A DNA stretch of 64,000 bases from Salibacter sp031581065 (GTDB lineage: Bacteria; Bacteroidota; Bacteroidia; Flavobacteriales_G; Salibacteraceae), in assembly GCF_031581065.1 (NCBI RefSeq), contig NZ_JAVLBN010000005.1, positions 1 through 64,000 of the forward strand, given 5' to 3'. The translations under genes were made by a program, and so were the position numbers. The notes below the pieces were generated by a model that saw only the letters and a list, made by a program, of their open reading frames with translations, did no database searches and had not been told where the DNA came from. Within the stretch, counting starts at the first letter, position 1. Every line of letters begins with the position of its first letter. Of this stretch, positions 9,451-18,240 are shown piece by piece.

Positions 9451-10877
9451 TATTCAAATGCGATTTGATTTCCCTGGTAAAAGTCGAGAACTTTCAACCT
9501 GAACAGGTACTCGTATTTAGCGCGCAATAGATCAGCCTTAGCCTGGGTAAGATTATTTTTTGCAGTGTTGTAATCAACTGCGTTGATCATACCAACATCA
9601 AACCTTTTCTCAGAGTAATCAAAAGCAGTCTCGAGAGACTGAACACTTTTCTTAGAAGCCTGGTAACGTTTGAATGAAGCCATTGCATCAGCATAAGCGC
9701 GTTCAATATCTTGCGTAACCGTTTGTTTTTCCTGTTTGAGTCTTGTTTGAGCCATGTCGCGCTGAATCTCAGCACGGTTGATGGATGTAAGCGTTGAGAA
9801 GTTATTGAAAATAGGAATCGACATAGAAAAACCAACATTCCTATTGAGGTTGTTGTCTAACTGATCAAAAAAGGGCACATCTCTCAACTCCTGATTGAAC
9901 GTTTGAGTTAGAACAGGTTGATTAGATCCGCTCACATAACCTATTTCTCTTGGACTGCCCGGCTGCACAGAAACAACCTCTGTCCGCAAGCCGGAGTACC
10001 CCGTTGCTAATCCGCCTGATAACGAAATTGTTGGACTAAGCATCCCCTTTGCAAGTGAAATTTGCATCTCGGCACTTTCCACTTCTGTTTCTCTCTGTTG
10101 AATACTCGGGTAATTATTCAGAGCCGTTTCAATGATCGATTGTGACTGGTTGGGCATTTGGAGTTGATCAGCATCGAAAGTTTCAGGTGAAACGATTTCA
10201 AATGGTTCTGACGATGGAATGCGCAACAATTGTTTCAAACTCAAAACGGCCAGGTTCAAGTTATTTTCTCTGTTAATTTTATTGACTTCTTCCTGTGCTA
10301 ACTGTGCCTCTATGTTGAGCAACTCTCCTTGTGCAACGCTTCCTGCATTGTAGAGTTTTCTGGTACGCTCAGTTTGTTCTCTTGTAATTTCCAGTTGAGA
10401 TTGGGCAACTTTCAGTTGTTCGCGATTAAACAGTACATCCATGAAAGCGCTTGTGACCTGGAGCGAAATTTCATTTTCGGCCGTTTCAAGAGCCTGCTTG
10501 CTCGCCATCACATCAAGTTGGTTTTTCTTGACGTTATTGATGTTTCGCATCCCATTGAAGAGCGTCCAGTTAGCACCAATTCTAAAGTTGTTAGACTGTG
10601 TCCAGTCGTTAGCAAACGTGTTGGTGTAAGGGTCAATTGTTTGTCCAAAATTGTATGAATGGGAAGCTTGTCCATTGACACTTGGCAAAAGGTCTCCGTA
10701 AGCATTTAGCTGGCCTTGTTCGTTCGATTTCACATTTAGCCTGCTCTGCTCTACCTGGAGGTTATTTTCGATGGCATAATCGATACATTGGCGTAGAGTC
10801 CAAACTTTTTCTTCTTGCTGACTAAACGTCAAAAATGAAATTGACGAGAAAAGTAAAATCAGGACAGTTCTTTTCAT
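9450..10877 (-). CDS. TolC family outer-membrane efflux protein
   Basis: 475 residues: signal peptide (to about residue 19), then the duplicated outer membrane efflux pattern of long helices and short strands, including WTLRQCIDYAIENNL near the N-terminus and the repeat 'FDYSEKRFDVGMINAVDYN' near the C-terminus, which mirrors 'TRKLYNAGSVAQGELLN' in the first half. It forms the outer-membrane channel that works with the adjacent HlyD-type adaptor. It ends one base into the adaptor start. A TAnnTTTG element (10894-10901) lies just upstream, so it may start its own transcription unit after the oxidase genes. Confidence 0.92.
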   Translation of the reverse strand: MKRTVLILLFSSISFLTFSQQEEKVWTLRQCIDYAIENNLQVEQSRLNVKSNEQGQLNAYGDLLPSVNGQASHSYNFGQTIDPYTNTFANDWTQSNNFRIGANWTLFNGMRNINNVKKNQLDVMASKQALETAENEISLQVTSAFMDVLFNREQLKVAQSQLEITREQTERTRKLYNAGSVAQGELLNIEAQLAQEEVNKINRENNLNLAVLSLKQLLRIPSSEPFEIVSPETFDADQLQMPNQSQSIIETALNNYPSIQQRETEVESAEMQISLAKGMLSPTISLSGGLATGYSGLRTEVVSVQPGSPREIGYVSGSNQPVLTQTFNQELRDVPFFDQLDNNLNRNVGFSMSIPIFNNFSTLTSINRAEIQRDMAQTRLKQEKQTVTQDIERAYADAMASFKRYQASKKSVQSLETAFDYSEKRFDVGMINAVDYNTAKNNLTQAKADLLRAKYEYLFRLKVLDFYQGNQIAFE

Positions 10878-10893
10878 GTTAAGCTATTTATGA

Positions 10894-10901
10894 CAAAAGT
10901 A
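10894..10901 (-). promoter_or_regulatory. Possible -7 promoter element for tolC
   Basis: The minus strand reads TACTTTTG, an exact match to the Bacteroidota -7 consensus TAnnTTTG, ending 17 bases before the tolC ATG. No convincing TTG element is seen at about -33, so this is a partial promoter. Confidence 0.4.
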
Positions 10902-10990
10902 AATAGCCTTTCATATTACTGATCGTTTTTTTGGGGAATTGCGCTATGAAAATATTACAGGTAAATATTCCTGATAGAAGGGATTGCTAT

Positions 10991-11227
10991 TTATGCAGCC
11001 GCTTGTTTGTGATCTTTTGAAAACTTCCTGAATAGGAGTATTCCAACTGCCATAATCATGATGTAAGGAAACCCCATCAAATAGAGAATTCCATTGTTTA
11101 GTCCCTGCCCAATGTTACTGTCGTTATTTTCCACAACAGCCCGGCACATTGAGCACTGGGCAATGTTAGGCTCTGACCAAAACAGAGCCAAAACGATAAG
11201 AACGGTAAATAGAATTACTTTTTTCAT
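10991..11227 (-). CDS. Small membrane protein with CSMC motif in oxidase cluster
   Basis: 78 residues. A signal or anchor segment (1-23) is followed by QCSMCRAVVENN (Cys25, Cys28), a short loop (NIGQGLNNGILY) and a second membrane segment at about 48-66. Small proteins with this CxMC pattern occur beside DUF420 and SCO-like genes in Bacteroidota oxidase clusters as I know them; their role is not established. The CxxC facing the periplasm could bind copper or be redox active. It starts one base after the DUF420 gene stops, at the end of the oxidase assembly run. One iterated motif copy (11169) is inside. Confidence 0.65.
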   Translation of the reverse strand: MKKVILFTVLIVLALFWSEPNIAQCSMCRAVVENNDSNIGQGLNNGILYLMGFPYIMIMAVGILLFRKFSKDHKQAAA

Positions 11228-11228
11228 C

Positions 11229-11744
11229 TCAGTAAAATGGAGCTAAGAAAATATACACCAAAACACCTGTTAAAGTTACATAGAGCCAAATTGGATAAGT
11301 AAACCTTACCAGACGCTTGTGTCGCTGAATATTACCTGTGAGACCACGATAATAGGATAACAGGATGAAGGGAAGTGAAATCCCGGCAAGGGCAATATGA
11401 GTGATGAGAATAAAGTAAAAAAGCGTTGCGTATTCTCCGGCATATTTGGTATCGCCTGAAAAATAGTGGTTGGTGACATAGGAAAGCAAAAAAATCACAC
11501 TCAAAGCCATAGCCGTGGTGTTAAAAGCTTTGTGGAGAGCGATATTCTTTCTTTTGACTGCTACGAGTGCGGCAATGAGCAAAAAGAAACACGTCCCGTT
11601 AATTACAGCGTTTAACATGGGTAATGCACTGACAAAAGCCGGCTCGTAATCAGCCTGTGGCAATTCGTGTAAAATGATAACAAGGGCATAAACAACAACT
11701 GTAAATACCCAAATAAACCTCACAACATTCTTATTCTCCTTCAT
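11229..11744 (-). CDS. DUF420 membrane protein (YozB/CtaM-like)
   Basis: 171 residues with about five hydrophobic segments and histidines at ILHELPQADYEP (near 27), NHYFSG (near 92), THIALAG (near 115) and QRHKRLVRFTYPIWLYVT. This matches DUF420/YozB proteins; Bacillus and Staphylococcus relatives (CtaM) are needed for heme-copper oxidase maturation. It overlaps the start of the small CSMC protein's transcription unit and the end of the SCO-like gene (11731-11744), which fits an oxidase-assembly operon. Role in this organism is inferred from context. Confidence 0.85.
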   Translation of the reverse strand: MKENKNVVRFIWVFTVVVYALVIILHELPQADYEPAFVSALPMLNAVINGTCFFLLIAALVAVKRKNIALHKAFNTTAMALSVIFLLSYVTNHYFSGDTKYAGEYATLFYFILITHIALAGISLPFILLSYYRGLTGNIQRHKRLVRFTYPIWLYVTLTGVLVYIFLAPFY

Positions 11745-12408
11745 CCTCTTCCATTTTTACAGGCCTGTACTCCACAAATCGCAATGATTTTATGCCATCC
11801 ATTAAAGCTTTCGTCTCAACGTATTGCAATCCATCGTAATAACCTCTGATGTGATTATTCTGATCGACAAGTACAATGGTGTTATACCAGTCAATTTCCA
11901 GGTTCGATTCAGATTCAATTAACAAACCTTCGAGTGCAAAAGTTTTAGCACTTTCAGATTTTAATAATCTCCAATTTTTGTTATTGGGAGAATAGCCTTC
12001 GCGCAAAGCAGTTACAGTAGAATCGTTGAGTGTCTCTCCCAGAAAGAATGTAAGAAGGTCAACCTGTTCTTTGTCGCTGAAGCGTTCAAAAACAGTTTGC
12101 ATTTGCTCCATCACCCTAAAACCCTCATCATCAGGATGAGCAAATGAAACAACTTTGATTTGCCCCTCTATTGAAGACCAATCAAAACCAGCACCATCAG
12201 CAGTTTTACTATCAGGATATGATGGCAGGGAATAATAGATCGTGTCAGGAACACCTTTTTTTATCTCCGAGTTTGGATCGGCTTCTCTGGGACCGTAATA
12301 AGGCATTCCGCCAATGTCGTGTTCTCCAGATGATAACACCACATAGAAAAGCGAGGGCATCACCAAAATAGCTAATAGTATGAGACCCTGCTTTGTTTTA
12401 CGAGACAT
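11731..12408 (-). CDS. SCO-like thioredoxin-fold protein lacking cysteines
   Basis: 225 residues, with an N-terminal membrane anchor (about 8-26) and a thioredoxin-like domain. Position between oxidase subunits and DUF420 and the overall layout match SCO1/SenC copper chaperones, which build the CuA site. However, where SCO proteins have CxxxC, this one has FAHPDDEG (about 89-96), and there is no cysteine anywhere in the protein. A late histidine (DQNNHIRGYYDG) matches the SCO copper histidine region. It may therefore have lost copper transfer, bind metal through His/Asp, or act only structurally. It overlaps the DUF420 gene by 14 bases. Confidence 0.72.
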   Translation of the reverse strand: MSRKTKQGLILLAILVMPSLFYVVLSSGEHDIGGMPYYGPREADPNSEIKKGVPDTIYYSLPSYPDSKTADGAGFDWSSIEGQIKVVSFAHPDDEGFRVMEQMQTVFERFSDKEQVDLLTFFLGETLNDSTVTALREGYSPNNKNWRLLKSESAKTFALEGLLIESESNLEIDWYNTIVLVDQNNHIRGYYDGLQYVETKALMDGIKSLRFVEYRPVKMEEDEGE

Positions 12409-12444
12409 AGAACTCTAAAGAGTTTAAATGTTGTATAATTTATT

Positions 12445-12798
12445 TTACGCGCTTGCTTCTACCAGTAGAATGTAGAGCAAGTAAAGGATAAAGAGAGCGT
12501 AAGGCGCTAAAATCGCCCATTTCAATGATTTCCTTTCATCGCCAAGGTGCATGAAGATCACAACGATATATCCTGCCTTGAGGAGCGTTAAAATCACATA
12601 GCCCAGTTTCACCATCTCCCACGCAGTAGAATTCATTCCTAAAGCAGCTTTAGGTAGTAGAACCCCCATGAGAACTTCAACGATCGTGACAACCGATAAA
12701 ATGATTGTCACCAAGTAAATATTTTTGCGAATCTTTTTCCCTTCCTCCTCATTGTGGTGGTTGTAAAGGGAATATTCTATAACATCATCTCTTTCCAT
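12445..12798 (-). CDS. Cytochrome c oxidase subunit IV-like protein
   Basis: From the ATG at 12796-12798 the product is 117 residues (MERDDVIEYSLYNHHNEEEG...). The frame is open further upstream to 12855, but that extension would run into the subunit III gene and adds a non-typical leader, so the internal ATG, 20 bases after the upstream stop, is preferred. Three hydrophobic segments (about 24-43, 56-77, 89-110) with YIVVIFMHLGDE between the last two match the COX4/CyoD prokaryotic subunit IV family. It is a small accessory subunit of the terminal oxidase. Confidence 0.85.
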   Translation of the reverse strand: MERDDVIEYSLYNHHNEEEGKKIRKNIYLVTIILSVVTIVEVLMGVLLPKAALGMNSTAWEMVKLGYVILTLLKAGYIVVIFMHLGDERKSLKWAILAPYALFILYLLYILLVEASA

Positions 12799-12818
12799 CG
12801 TAATGCGCTTTAAAAACC

Positions 12819-13697
12819 TTAAACAAGATAAAAGAATGTAAATACGAAAACCCAAACAAGGTCAACAAAGTGCCAGTAAAGACCAGACTTTTCAACCATT
12901 TCATAGTGACCTCGTTTATGGTAAACACCCTTGATCACGTTGATTAAAATTACGAGATTCAAAATCACACCACTCAACACGTGAGTACCGTGGAAACCTG
13001 TAATAAAGAAGAAGAAATCAGCGTATAATTGGTGACCGTATTCATTTCTTGTAAGACTTGCACCGTGAACAAATTCGGCCGTTGACTTAATAGCCTCAGC
13101 ATCTTCACCGGTTACTGTTGATCCGATAAACTCGCCATTTTTGATTAATAGTGATTCGTCAGCCTGTATTTCAGCAACTACTCCACTGCCTAAATCAGCA
13201 GTAGTTTTTTCACCCCCGCTTGTGACTAACTCTGTAGTAAAACCACTGTTCAATTTATAAACACCATGGTCAGATCCGTGAATAAATGTTGACCACTCCC
13301 ATGCCTGTGAACCGAGGAAAATAAAACCGCCAACTACTGTGAGAGCCAACCATTTTGTAACACCTTTTTTATCCATCCTGTGACCGGCTTCAACAGCTAA
13401 CACCATTGTTACAGAACTCACAATGAGAATAAAAGTCATTAACGCAACATAGAGAAGCGGCAAATGAACATCGTGCGGAACAAAAGGGAAGTGATAAAAA
13501 ATTTGTTCAGTAACAGGCCAAACGGCTTCAAATTTGTGACGAGCAAATCCCAAAGCTCCCAGAAAACCACCAAAGGTTAACGCATCGGAGATGAGGAAAA
13601 ACCACATCATTAATTTTCCGTAACTTACACTAAATGGGGATCTTCCTCCGCCCCACAATACTTTTGAATCAATTGGTTTTGATGCTTCTGCGGCCAT
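12819..13697 (-). CDS. Cytochrome c oxidase subunit III
   Basis: 292 residues of the COX3 family: WWFFLISDALTFGGFLGAL-like helix near 31-50, 'SQAWEWSTFI' and FFFITGFHGTHVLSGVILN near 228-246, ending 'LYWHFVDLVWVFVFTFFYL'. The segment from about 148 to 215 is a soluble, acidic insertion between helices (NSGFTTELVTSGGEKTTADL and following) that makes it longer than common subunit III proteins. It follows the shorter subunit III-like gene by 33 bp. Both belong to the oxidase whose subunits I and II lie about 31 kb away. Confidence 0.9.
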   Translation of the reverse strand: MAAEASKPIDSKVLWGGGRSPFSVSYGKLMMWFFLISDALTFGGFLGALGFARHKFEAVWPVTEQIFYHFPFVPHDVHLPLLYVALMTFILIVSSVTMVLAVEAGHRMDKKGVTKWLALTVVGGFIFLGSQAWEWSTFIHGSDHGVYKLNSGFTTELVTSGGEKTTADLGSGVVAEIQADESLLIKNGEFIGSTVTGEDAEAIKSTAEFVHGASLTRNEYGHQLYADFFFFITGFHGTHVLSGVILNLVILINVIKGVYHKRGHYEMVEKSGLYWHFVDLVWVFVFTFFYLV

Positions 13698-13730
13698 CTT
13701 TTTAGATTTCGAGTTGAAGTTGCTGCAATG

Positions 13731-14324
13731 TTAACGAATAAATAGTAAAAATAACAGTAAATATATCCAGAGAACATCTAAAAAATGCCAGTAAGTTGCT
13801 CCCAATGACAATCCGAGATGCTCTTCAGCAGTATATTTTTCCATTAACGAACGAACCAAAAGTACGATTAACACGATGATTCCTGAAATTACGTGAGCCA
13901 GGTGAAATCCTGTTAAAACGTATAAAAAAGAGGAAGAAATATTACTTCCTGTGAAGTAATGTCCGTTCTCAACGAGTACTCCGTAGCTGTAAAATTGAGC
14001 TACCACAAAGCCTAGCCCAAAAATAAGACTCAGCCCTACAAACTGTTTAACCTGACTGAGATTACCTTTTTTGACAGCTCTTTTTGATAAAATCAAAGCG
14101 ATGCTGCTCAATAAAATTGAAGCAGTGCTAATAAAAAAGGAATCTGGCAACTCGAATGAAACCCAATCAGAATCAGAATGGCGGATTAAATACGCACTCG
14201 TCAAACCGGCAAAAGCCATCAAAATGCCAACCATTCCTACCCAAAGTAAAGGTTTTGCCGACTTCCGCCTCGTTTCCTTCTTCTCCTGATCTTCTATCTC
14301 TCCTGCGTATTCTGAATATTCCAT
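13731..14324 (-). CDS. Heme-copper oxidase subunit III (short paralogue)
   Basis: 197 residues with five hydrophobic helices. 'GFHLAHVISGIIVLIVLL' and 'LGATYWHFLDVLWIYLLLF' are the conserved COX3 signature helices (His and Glu/Asp positions). An acidic, charged N-terminus (1-25) precedes the first helix. Bacteroidota commonly encode two tandem subunit III genes downstream of ctaB, as here. It starts four bases after the ctaB stop, so translation is probably coupled. Confidence 0.9.
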   Translation of the reverse strand: MEYSEYAGEIEDQEKKETRRKSAKPLLWVGMVGILMAFAGLTSAYLIRHSDSDWVSFELPDSFFISTASILLSSIALILSKRAVKKGNLSQVKQFVGLSLIFGLGFVVAQFYSYGVLVENGHYFTGSNISSSFLYVLTGFHLAHVISGIIVLIVLLVRSLMEKYTAEEHLGLSLGATYWHFLDVLWIYLLLFLLFIR

Positions 14325-14328
14325 CTTG

Positions 14329-15225
14329 TTAAATTTTATCTAGCCATAAAGCTACTTGTACAACAGGCAGATAAACAAATGAGGCAAACATTAGTTTTGT
14401 CGCTGCTTTATCATCAACTGTTTTGTAAAGTTTGAAAGCGTAATAGGCGTAATAAGCGCCTAAAATTATCGCGATGATAGCTGATACAACTCCGGTTACA
14501 CCAAAATAAAACGGCAGTAAGCTGATTGGTATCAGGAACATTGCATAGACGAAAGCTTGCATTGCTGACGACTTGTCTTTTCCGCCAGGAGACGGAAGTA
14601 GATGAAAGCCTGCTCTGCGATAATCATCATCAGCTTTCCATGCGATGGCCCAAAAATGCGGGAATTGCCAAACAAATTGTATTGCGAATAAGATTCCGGG
14701 GATTAACCCAAACTGGCCCGTCTCGGCAATGTAGCCTAACATTGGCGGAATAGCTCCGGGAAATGCTCCAACAAAAACAGCAAATGATGTTTTCCTCTTG
14801 AGAGGGGTGTAAATTCCGGCATAAAGTATGAGTGCAAGCGCACCTAAGAGCCCGCTCAACGGATTTAAGACAAACCACAATAAGCTAATTCCTACTGCTC
14901 CCATGATGAGAGAAAGCCAAAGACCTTCGTTGATCGTCATCTTTCCTGTGGGTAAAGGTCTGTTTTTGGTCCTCGACATGAGTTTATCGAGATCTTTTTC
15001 AATGATTTGATTGAAGCCGTTTGATGCCCCTGTCACTAAAAAGCCACCGATAACGAGAGCTGTGAATTTGCCCCAGTTGATTGCATCAGCTGCAAAAAAA
15101 TAACTGACTGAAGCTGAAAAAACGACTAACGATGCCAACCTGAATTTCGTAAAGGCTACGTATGCTGACGCTTTTTCGCTTAGTACGGCTCTGACCGAAA
15201 GTGTATTTGAATTTGTTTGACTCAC
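14329..15225 (-). CDS. ctaB: Protoheme IX farnesyltransferase (heme O synthase)
   Basis: 298-residue UbiA-family membrane enzyme that attaches a farnesyl chain to heme b to make heme O for the oxidase. Conserved prenyl-diphosphate/magnesium motif is ASNGFNQIIEKDLDKLMSRT (Asn72, Asp78, Asp80) followed by KNRPLP, and a second motif is DDDYRRAGFHLLP. Around eight to nine hydrophobic helices are present, and length is typical. It is the first gene of the minus-strand oxidase operon and is preceded by an excellent promoter (15242-15273). A motif copy lies in codons 10-14. Confidence 0.94.
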   Translation of the reverse strand: MSQTNSNTLSVRAVLSEKASAYVAFTKFRLASLVVFSASVSYFFAADAINWGKFTALVIGGFLVTGASNGFNQIIEKDLDKLMSRTKNRPLPTGKMTINEGLWLSLIMGAVGISLLWFVLNPLSGLLGALALILYAGIYTPLKRKTSFAVFVGAFPGAIPPMLGYIAETGQFGLIPGILFAIQFVWQFPHFWAIAWKADDDYRRAGFHLLPSPGGKDKSSAMQAFVYAMFLIPISLLPFYFGVTGVVSAIIAIILGAYYAYYAFKLYKTVDDKAATKLMFASFVYLPVVQVALWLDKI

Positions 15226-15241
15226 TACTAAAATTGTGGTG

Positions 15242-15273
15242 CAAAAATAAGCCGCGCATTTAAGCGGGCAAAA
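15242..15273 (-). promoter_or_regulatory. Bacteroidota-type promoter for the ctaB-cox operon
   Basis: On the minus strand TTTTG is followed by a 19-base spacer and TATTTTTG, an exact match to TTG-N19-TAnnTTTG. The -7 box ends 17 bases before the ctaB ATG, giving a leader of about ten bases with no Shine-Dalgarno. The promoter sits entirely between ctaB and the stop of the upstream RemB-like gene. Confidence 0.7.
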
Positions 15274-15274
15274 T

Positions 15275-16759
15275 TTATCTCAGTTGAGTATCGTAATAGC
15301 GATTAAATATTGCTGACTTTATTCCAACTTTAAACATGGCATCATCAGAATGATTACTCAACGCTATCTTAACATTTACGAGAGCCTGTAGCCATAGGTT
15401 CATATCGGGCGATAGCAAATACTGGGCTCTCATCTCGGCAATTGCATAAGAATAGGATTCTCCCTCTCCTATTTCAAAACCTCTATCGCGCTGTCGATTG
15501 ATGAAATAGCTCGTGAAAATATCCTCTCCAACATTTTCACTCGTGCTCAAGCCTTGTTTTTTCCAGCTGAATTTACTTTGGAAAAAGAATCTTTCTTCTC
15601 GATAAGCGGCAAGTGCCAACACTTCATAAAAATTTGCACCAAAGGGATGTGCGAGTGGTTGATTCAGGTTTCCGTAACTTTGAACTGCTGCTCCGTGCGC
15701 GTATGTAAACGGCCTCACAGCATTGAATTCTCCTAATAGAAGAAGTCCGTCAATCCCGAGTGAATTGTAACTTTTTATCCCAATTTGGCCGGCATATTTA
15801 TTCCCCCACCAACCTTCTCGCGCTCTAATTTCTTTGAGCAAAAACTCATCGAGTAGAAGTTGTCCGTACAGCTTGATTTCCCTGGATGCAAAATAGCTCA
15901 TCCCGGCTCCTATCATCACATTATCAGGAGAGCCAATAGAAAACTCAACCGGACGATAAAAAATCATTGGATTGAGATAATTTGGATCAAACCCGCGATG
16001 CACTTCTCCTTCTCCATTTTGCCAAATTACAGTCTCAAAAAGCTGAAATGAAATTCGTTTACTGGCCTTGAAATCGAAGATGTGTGTTGTGGTCCATTTA
16101 TCTTCAGCGCGCCATTCACCTTCTTCAACATCTACAAAGTTTACGTGTTGCAATCGCTGCCACAGATTGGTGTATTGAATGCGCCAAAATGTGGATGTGA
16201 TTTTGAAATACTCTGCCGGAGAAGCGTAATCACTTTGAAACAAAGAGCGGTAACCTTCGCCAAAATGGTGTTTTCCACGCCCTAACTCTAAATCAATGTA
16301 CTCTATTGGCCTGTAAGTCAGCTTTCCCTGACCGTAAAATGACCAGTACTCGTCATCTGTATTTTTGTGCAATCTGCCCACACCGGGCACAACTCCCAAA
16401 TCGCTAAAAGCTTTAAAACCGTGATCTTCCCACGTTTTGTAATAATTGAAAAGCCCGGTAACCGAATATCCAAATTTATCTTTTACTCTCCCGTGAAATT
16501 GCACTCCGGCACCTAAAAAAGCAGTATTCGTATCGCCTCCTAATTCGAGAACCGGAAGAATGGAAATGTTATTTTTTTCACGGTCAGATCCTGAAACACC
16601 TCGAGTAAAAGAGTGATAATTCGCAAACGTGTGGCGGTCAGATCCCATCGAATCTGTCTCCTGCATAGTTTTCCACTTGTACTCAAAAGCCTGCTCATTT
16701 TGAGCATTGAGCCCGATGGAAACCAAAAGCGATATGATCAGTAAAAACCTCTTCATCAA
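15275..16759 (-). CDS. RemB/Wzi-like outer-membrane protein (copy 1)
   Basis: 494 residues with a signal peptide (to about 19). The mature part is a strand-rich outer-membrane barrel; GRGKHHFGEGYRSLFQSDYA at about 160-179 is the hallmark of the RemB/capsule-assembly Wzi superfamily. In Flavobacterium johnsoniae RemB is a mobile surface protein linked to gliding; Wzi proteins bind capsule sugar. Function here is inferred. It overlaps the neighbouring paralogue by four bases (16756-16759). Two iterated motif copies (16582 and 16636) lie 54 bp apart near its start. Confidence 0.75.
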   Translation of the reverse strand: MMKRFLLIISLLVSIGLNAQNEQAFEYKWKTMQETDSMGSDRHTFANYHSFTRGVSGSDREKNNISILPVLELGGDTNTAFLGAGVQFHGRVKDKFGYSVTGLFNYYKTWEDHGFKAFSDLGVVPGVGRLHKNTDDEYWSFYGQGKLTYRPIEYIDLELGRGKHHFGEGYRSLFQSDYASPAEYFKITSTFWRIQYTNLWQRLQHVNFVDVEEGEWRAEDKWTTTHIFDFKASKRISFQLFETVIWQNGEGEVHRGFDPNYLNPMIFYRPVEFSIGSPDNVMIGAGMSYFASREIKLYGQLLLDEFLLKEIRAREGWWGNKYAGQIGIKSYNSLGIDGLLLLGEFNAVRPFTYAHGAAVQSYGNLNQPLAHPFGANFYEVLALAAYREERFFFQSKFSWKKQGLSTSENVGEDIFTSYFINRQRDRGFEIGEGESYSYAIAEMRAQYLLSPDMNLWLQALVNVKIALSNHSDDAMFKVGIKSAIFNRYYDTQLR

Positions 16760-18240
16760 AAATCTAAATAATTACTCCGCAATGCAGTTTTAAAACCAAA
16801 ACTCAGCCACTCGGTATTGTATTGTGAATGCATTAGTCCGCCAACGTAGAAGTGAGCATTGTAACTGGGGTTCAAAATATACCCAACATTACCTCTCAAA
16901 ATTCTTTTCTCATTATCATTATCAGTTGAGTAATTTATTTGAGTGCGGATCAAAAACCTCTTGTACTGAAACTGTAATCTGGCGATGAGTTCTTCAGTGT
17001 CTCCTCCCCAGGCATTACCTAATGGCTGATTAAAATGTTGATAATCGGCATAGCGGTACTCTTCAGGCAAACCATCATTGCCATTTGAAGCCCTATAAAG
17101 TTCTTTCGTTTTGTTGTATTCAAGCCCCAGCGTAAACAACCCTTCATAATTATAGCTGGCTCCTAACTGAAAACCTGATCCACCATTTTCATCAGTCGCG
17201 ATCTGACCATAAACCTGTGTACTTTGTAGAAAATAAGTTGAGAATTGCGCTCCAATAATGCCATAAATATCCGGAGAGTCCTCCGCCATCGTGTAATTGT
17301 AAAAGGGTAAGGGATTCACGATTCCATAATTGAAAACTTGCTTTCCTGTTAAGTCATCCCAGGTTTTGAAGATACTCCCTTCAAAAACACCCAATTCAAA
17401 ATGCTGTGAGGGCTTAAAACTCAAGTAGTGGAAGTTTCCGTTTTTGCGAATCAAGACATCCTCAGCCGGACCCACATCTGGTGTTCTTCTCGACTCCTGA
17501 AACCACGTAACCACAGTTTCATAATTCACAACACCTCCCAACAATGTGGTTTTGAGTTTCATAAACGGGTAGTTCATCAAATGATCTGAAAGGAACAAAG
17601 AACGATATCCGTGCCTGTAGTTTAACCTGTCGTGACCAATTGCAGCTCCCAGCCACTTTGTAGGTTTAAACTGCACCACTCCGCTCGCCATAGCATAATC
17701 AAATCCGCCATCCTTAAAGCCTTTATAGCGACCTTCTCCAGGGACTACTGAATAACTGCGAATCACGCTGTCCATGTACTGCGGAAAGAAAGATTGATTC
17801 TCGTAGAATGATGAGTAAAAACTGACCTTATCAGTCAGGTGGCCCTGAAGAAAAACACCGCGCGTATTGGTGTAAAGCGTTTCGTCTGTTTTATCGTTTA
17901 AGTCCCTGCCAAACTTCCCGTTTACTGCCGGATTAATTTCCATATAGAAATCACCTGTATCAACTTTAACAAAAGGCTCAACAAGCAGTTTTCGTCCAAA
18001 CCATGTTTTGCGTTCCTTCACTCCCGCACGCGCCAGTTTAATACTGTCAACTCGCTTCTTCGATTCAAAATCCATCGATGGAAGTGAGCTGCCAAAGTGC
18101 GTATAATTAGGTTCAAAATACAACACACTTTGCCACTGTTTATTGAAAGTGTGGTTCTGATTGAGAATGTAAGATTGAGCTTTCACACTCAAAGACCCCA
18201 ACAAAAAAACAGACGATATGACTATGTGTTTAAAGCTCAT
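16756..18240 (-). CDS. RemB/Wzi-like outer-membrane protein (copy 2)
   Basis: Also 494 residues, with a signal peptide (to about 22). It has the same signature in altered form, IGHDRLNYRHGYRSLFLSDH at about 196-215, and the same barrel-like strand pattern. Sequence is clearly diverged from copy 1 but layout and length agree, so the pair is probably an old tandem duplication acting as partners. It starts at the base where deoC ends, so deoC and both barrel genes are co-transcribed. Role in gliding or capsule attachment is inferred from the family. Confidence 0.73.
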   Translation of the reverse strand: MSFKHIVISSVFLLGSLSVKAQSYILNQNHTFNKQWQSVLYFEPNYTHFGSSLPSMDFESKKRVDSIKLARAGVKERKTWFGRKLLVEPFVKVDTGDFYMEINPAVNGKFGRDLNDKTDETLYTNTRGVFLQGHLTDKVSFYSSFYENQSFFPQYMDSVIRSYSVVPGEGRYKGFKDGGFDYAMASGVVQFKPTKWLGAAIGHDRLNYRHGYRSLFLSDHLMNYPFMKLKTTLLGGVVNYETVVTWFQESRRTPDVGPAEDVLIRKNGNFHYLSFKPSQHFELGVFEGSIFKTWDDLTGKQVFNYGIVNPLPFYNYTMAEDSPDIYGIIGAQFSTYFLQSTQVYGQIATDENGGSGFQLGASYNYEGLFTLGLEYNKTKELYRASNGNDGLPEEYRYADYQHFNQPLGNAWGGDTEELIARLQFQYKRFLIRTQINYSTDNDNEKRILRGNVGYILNPSYNAHFYVGGLMHSQYNTEWLSFGFKTALRSNYLDF

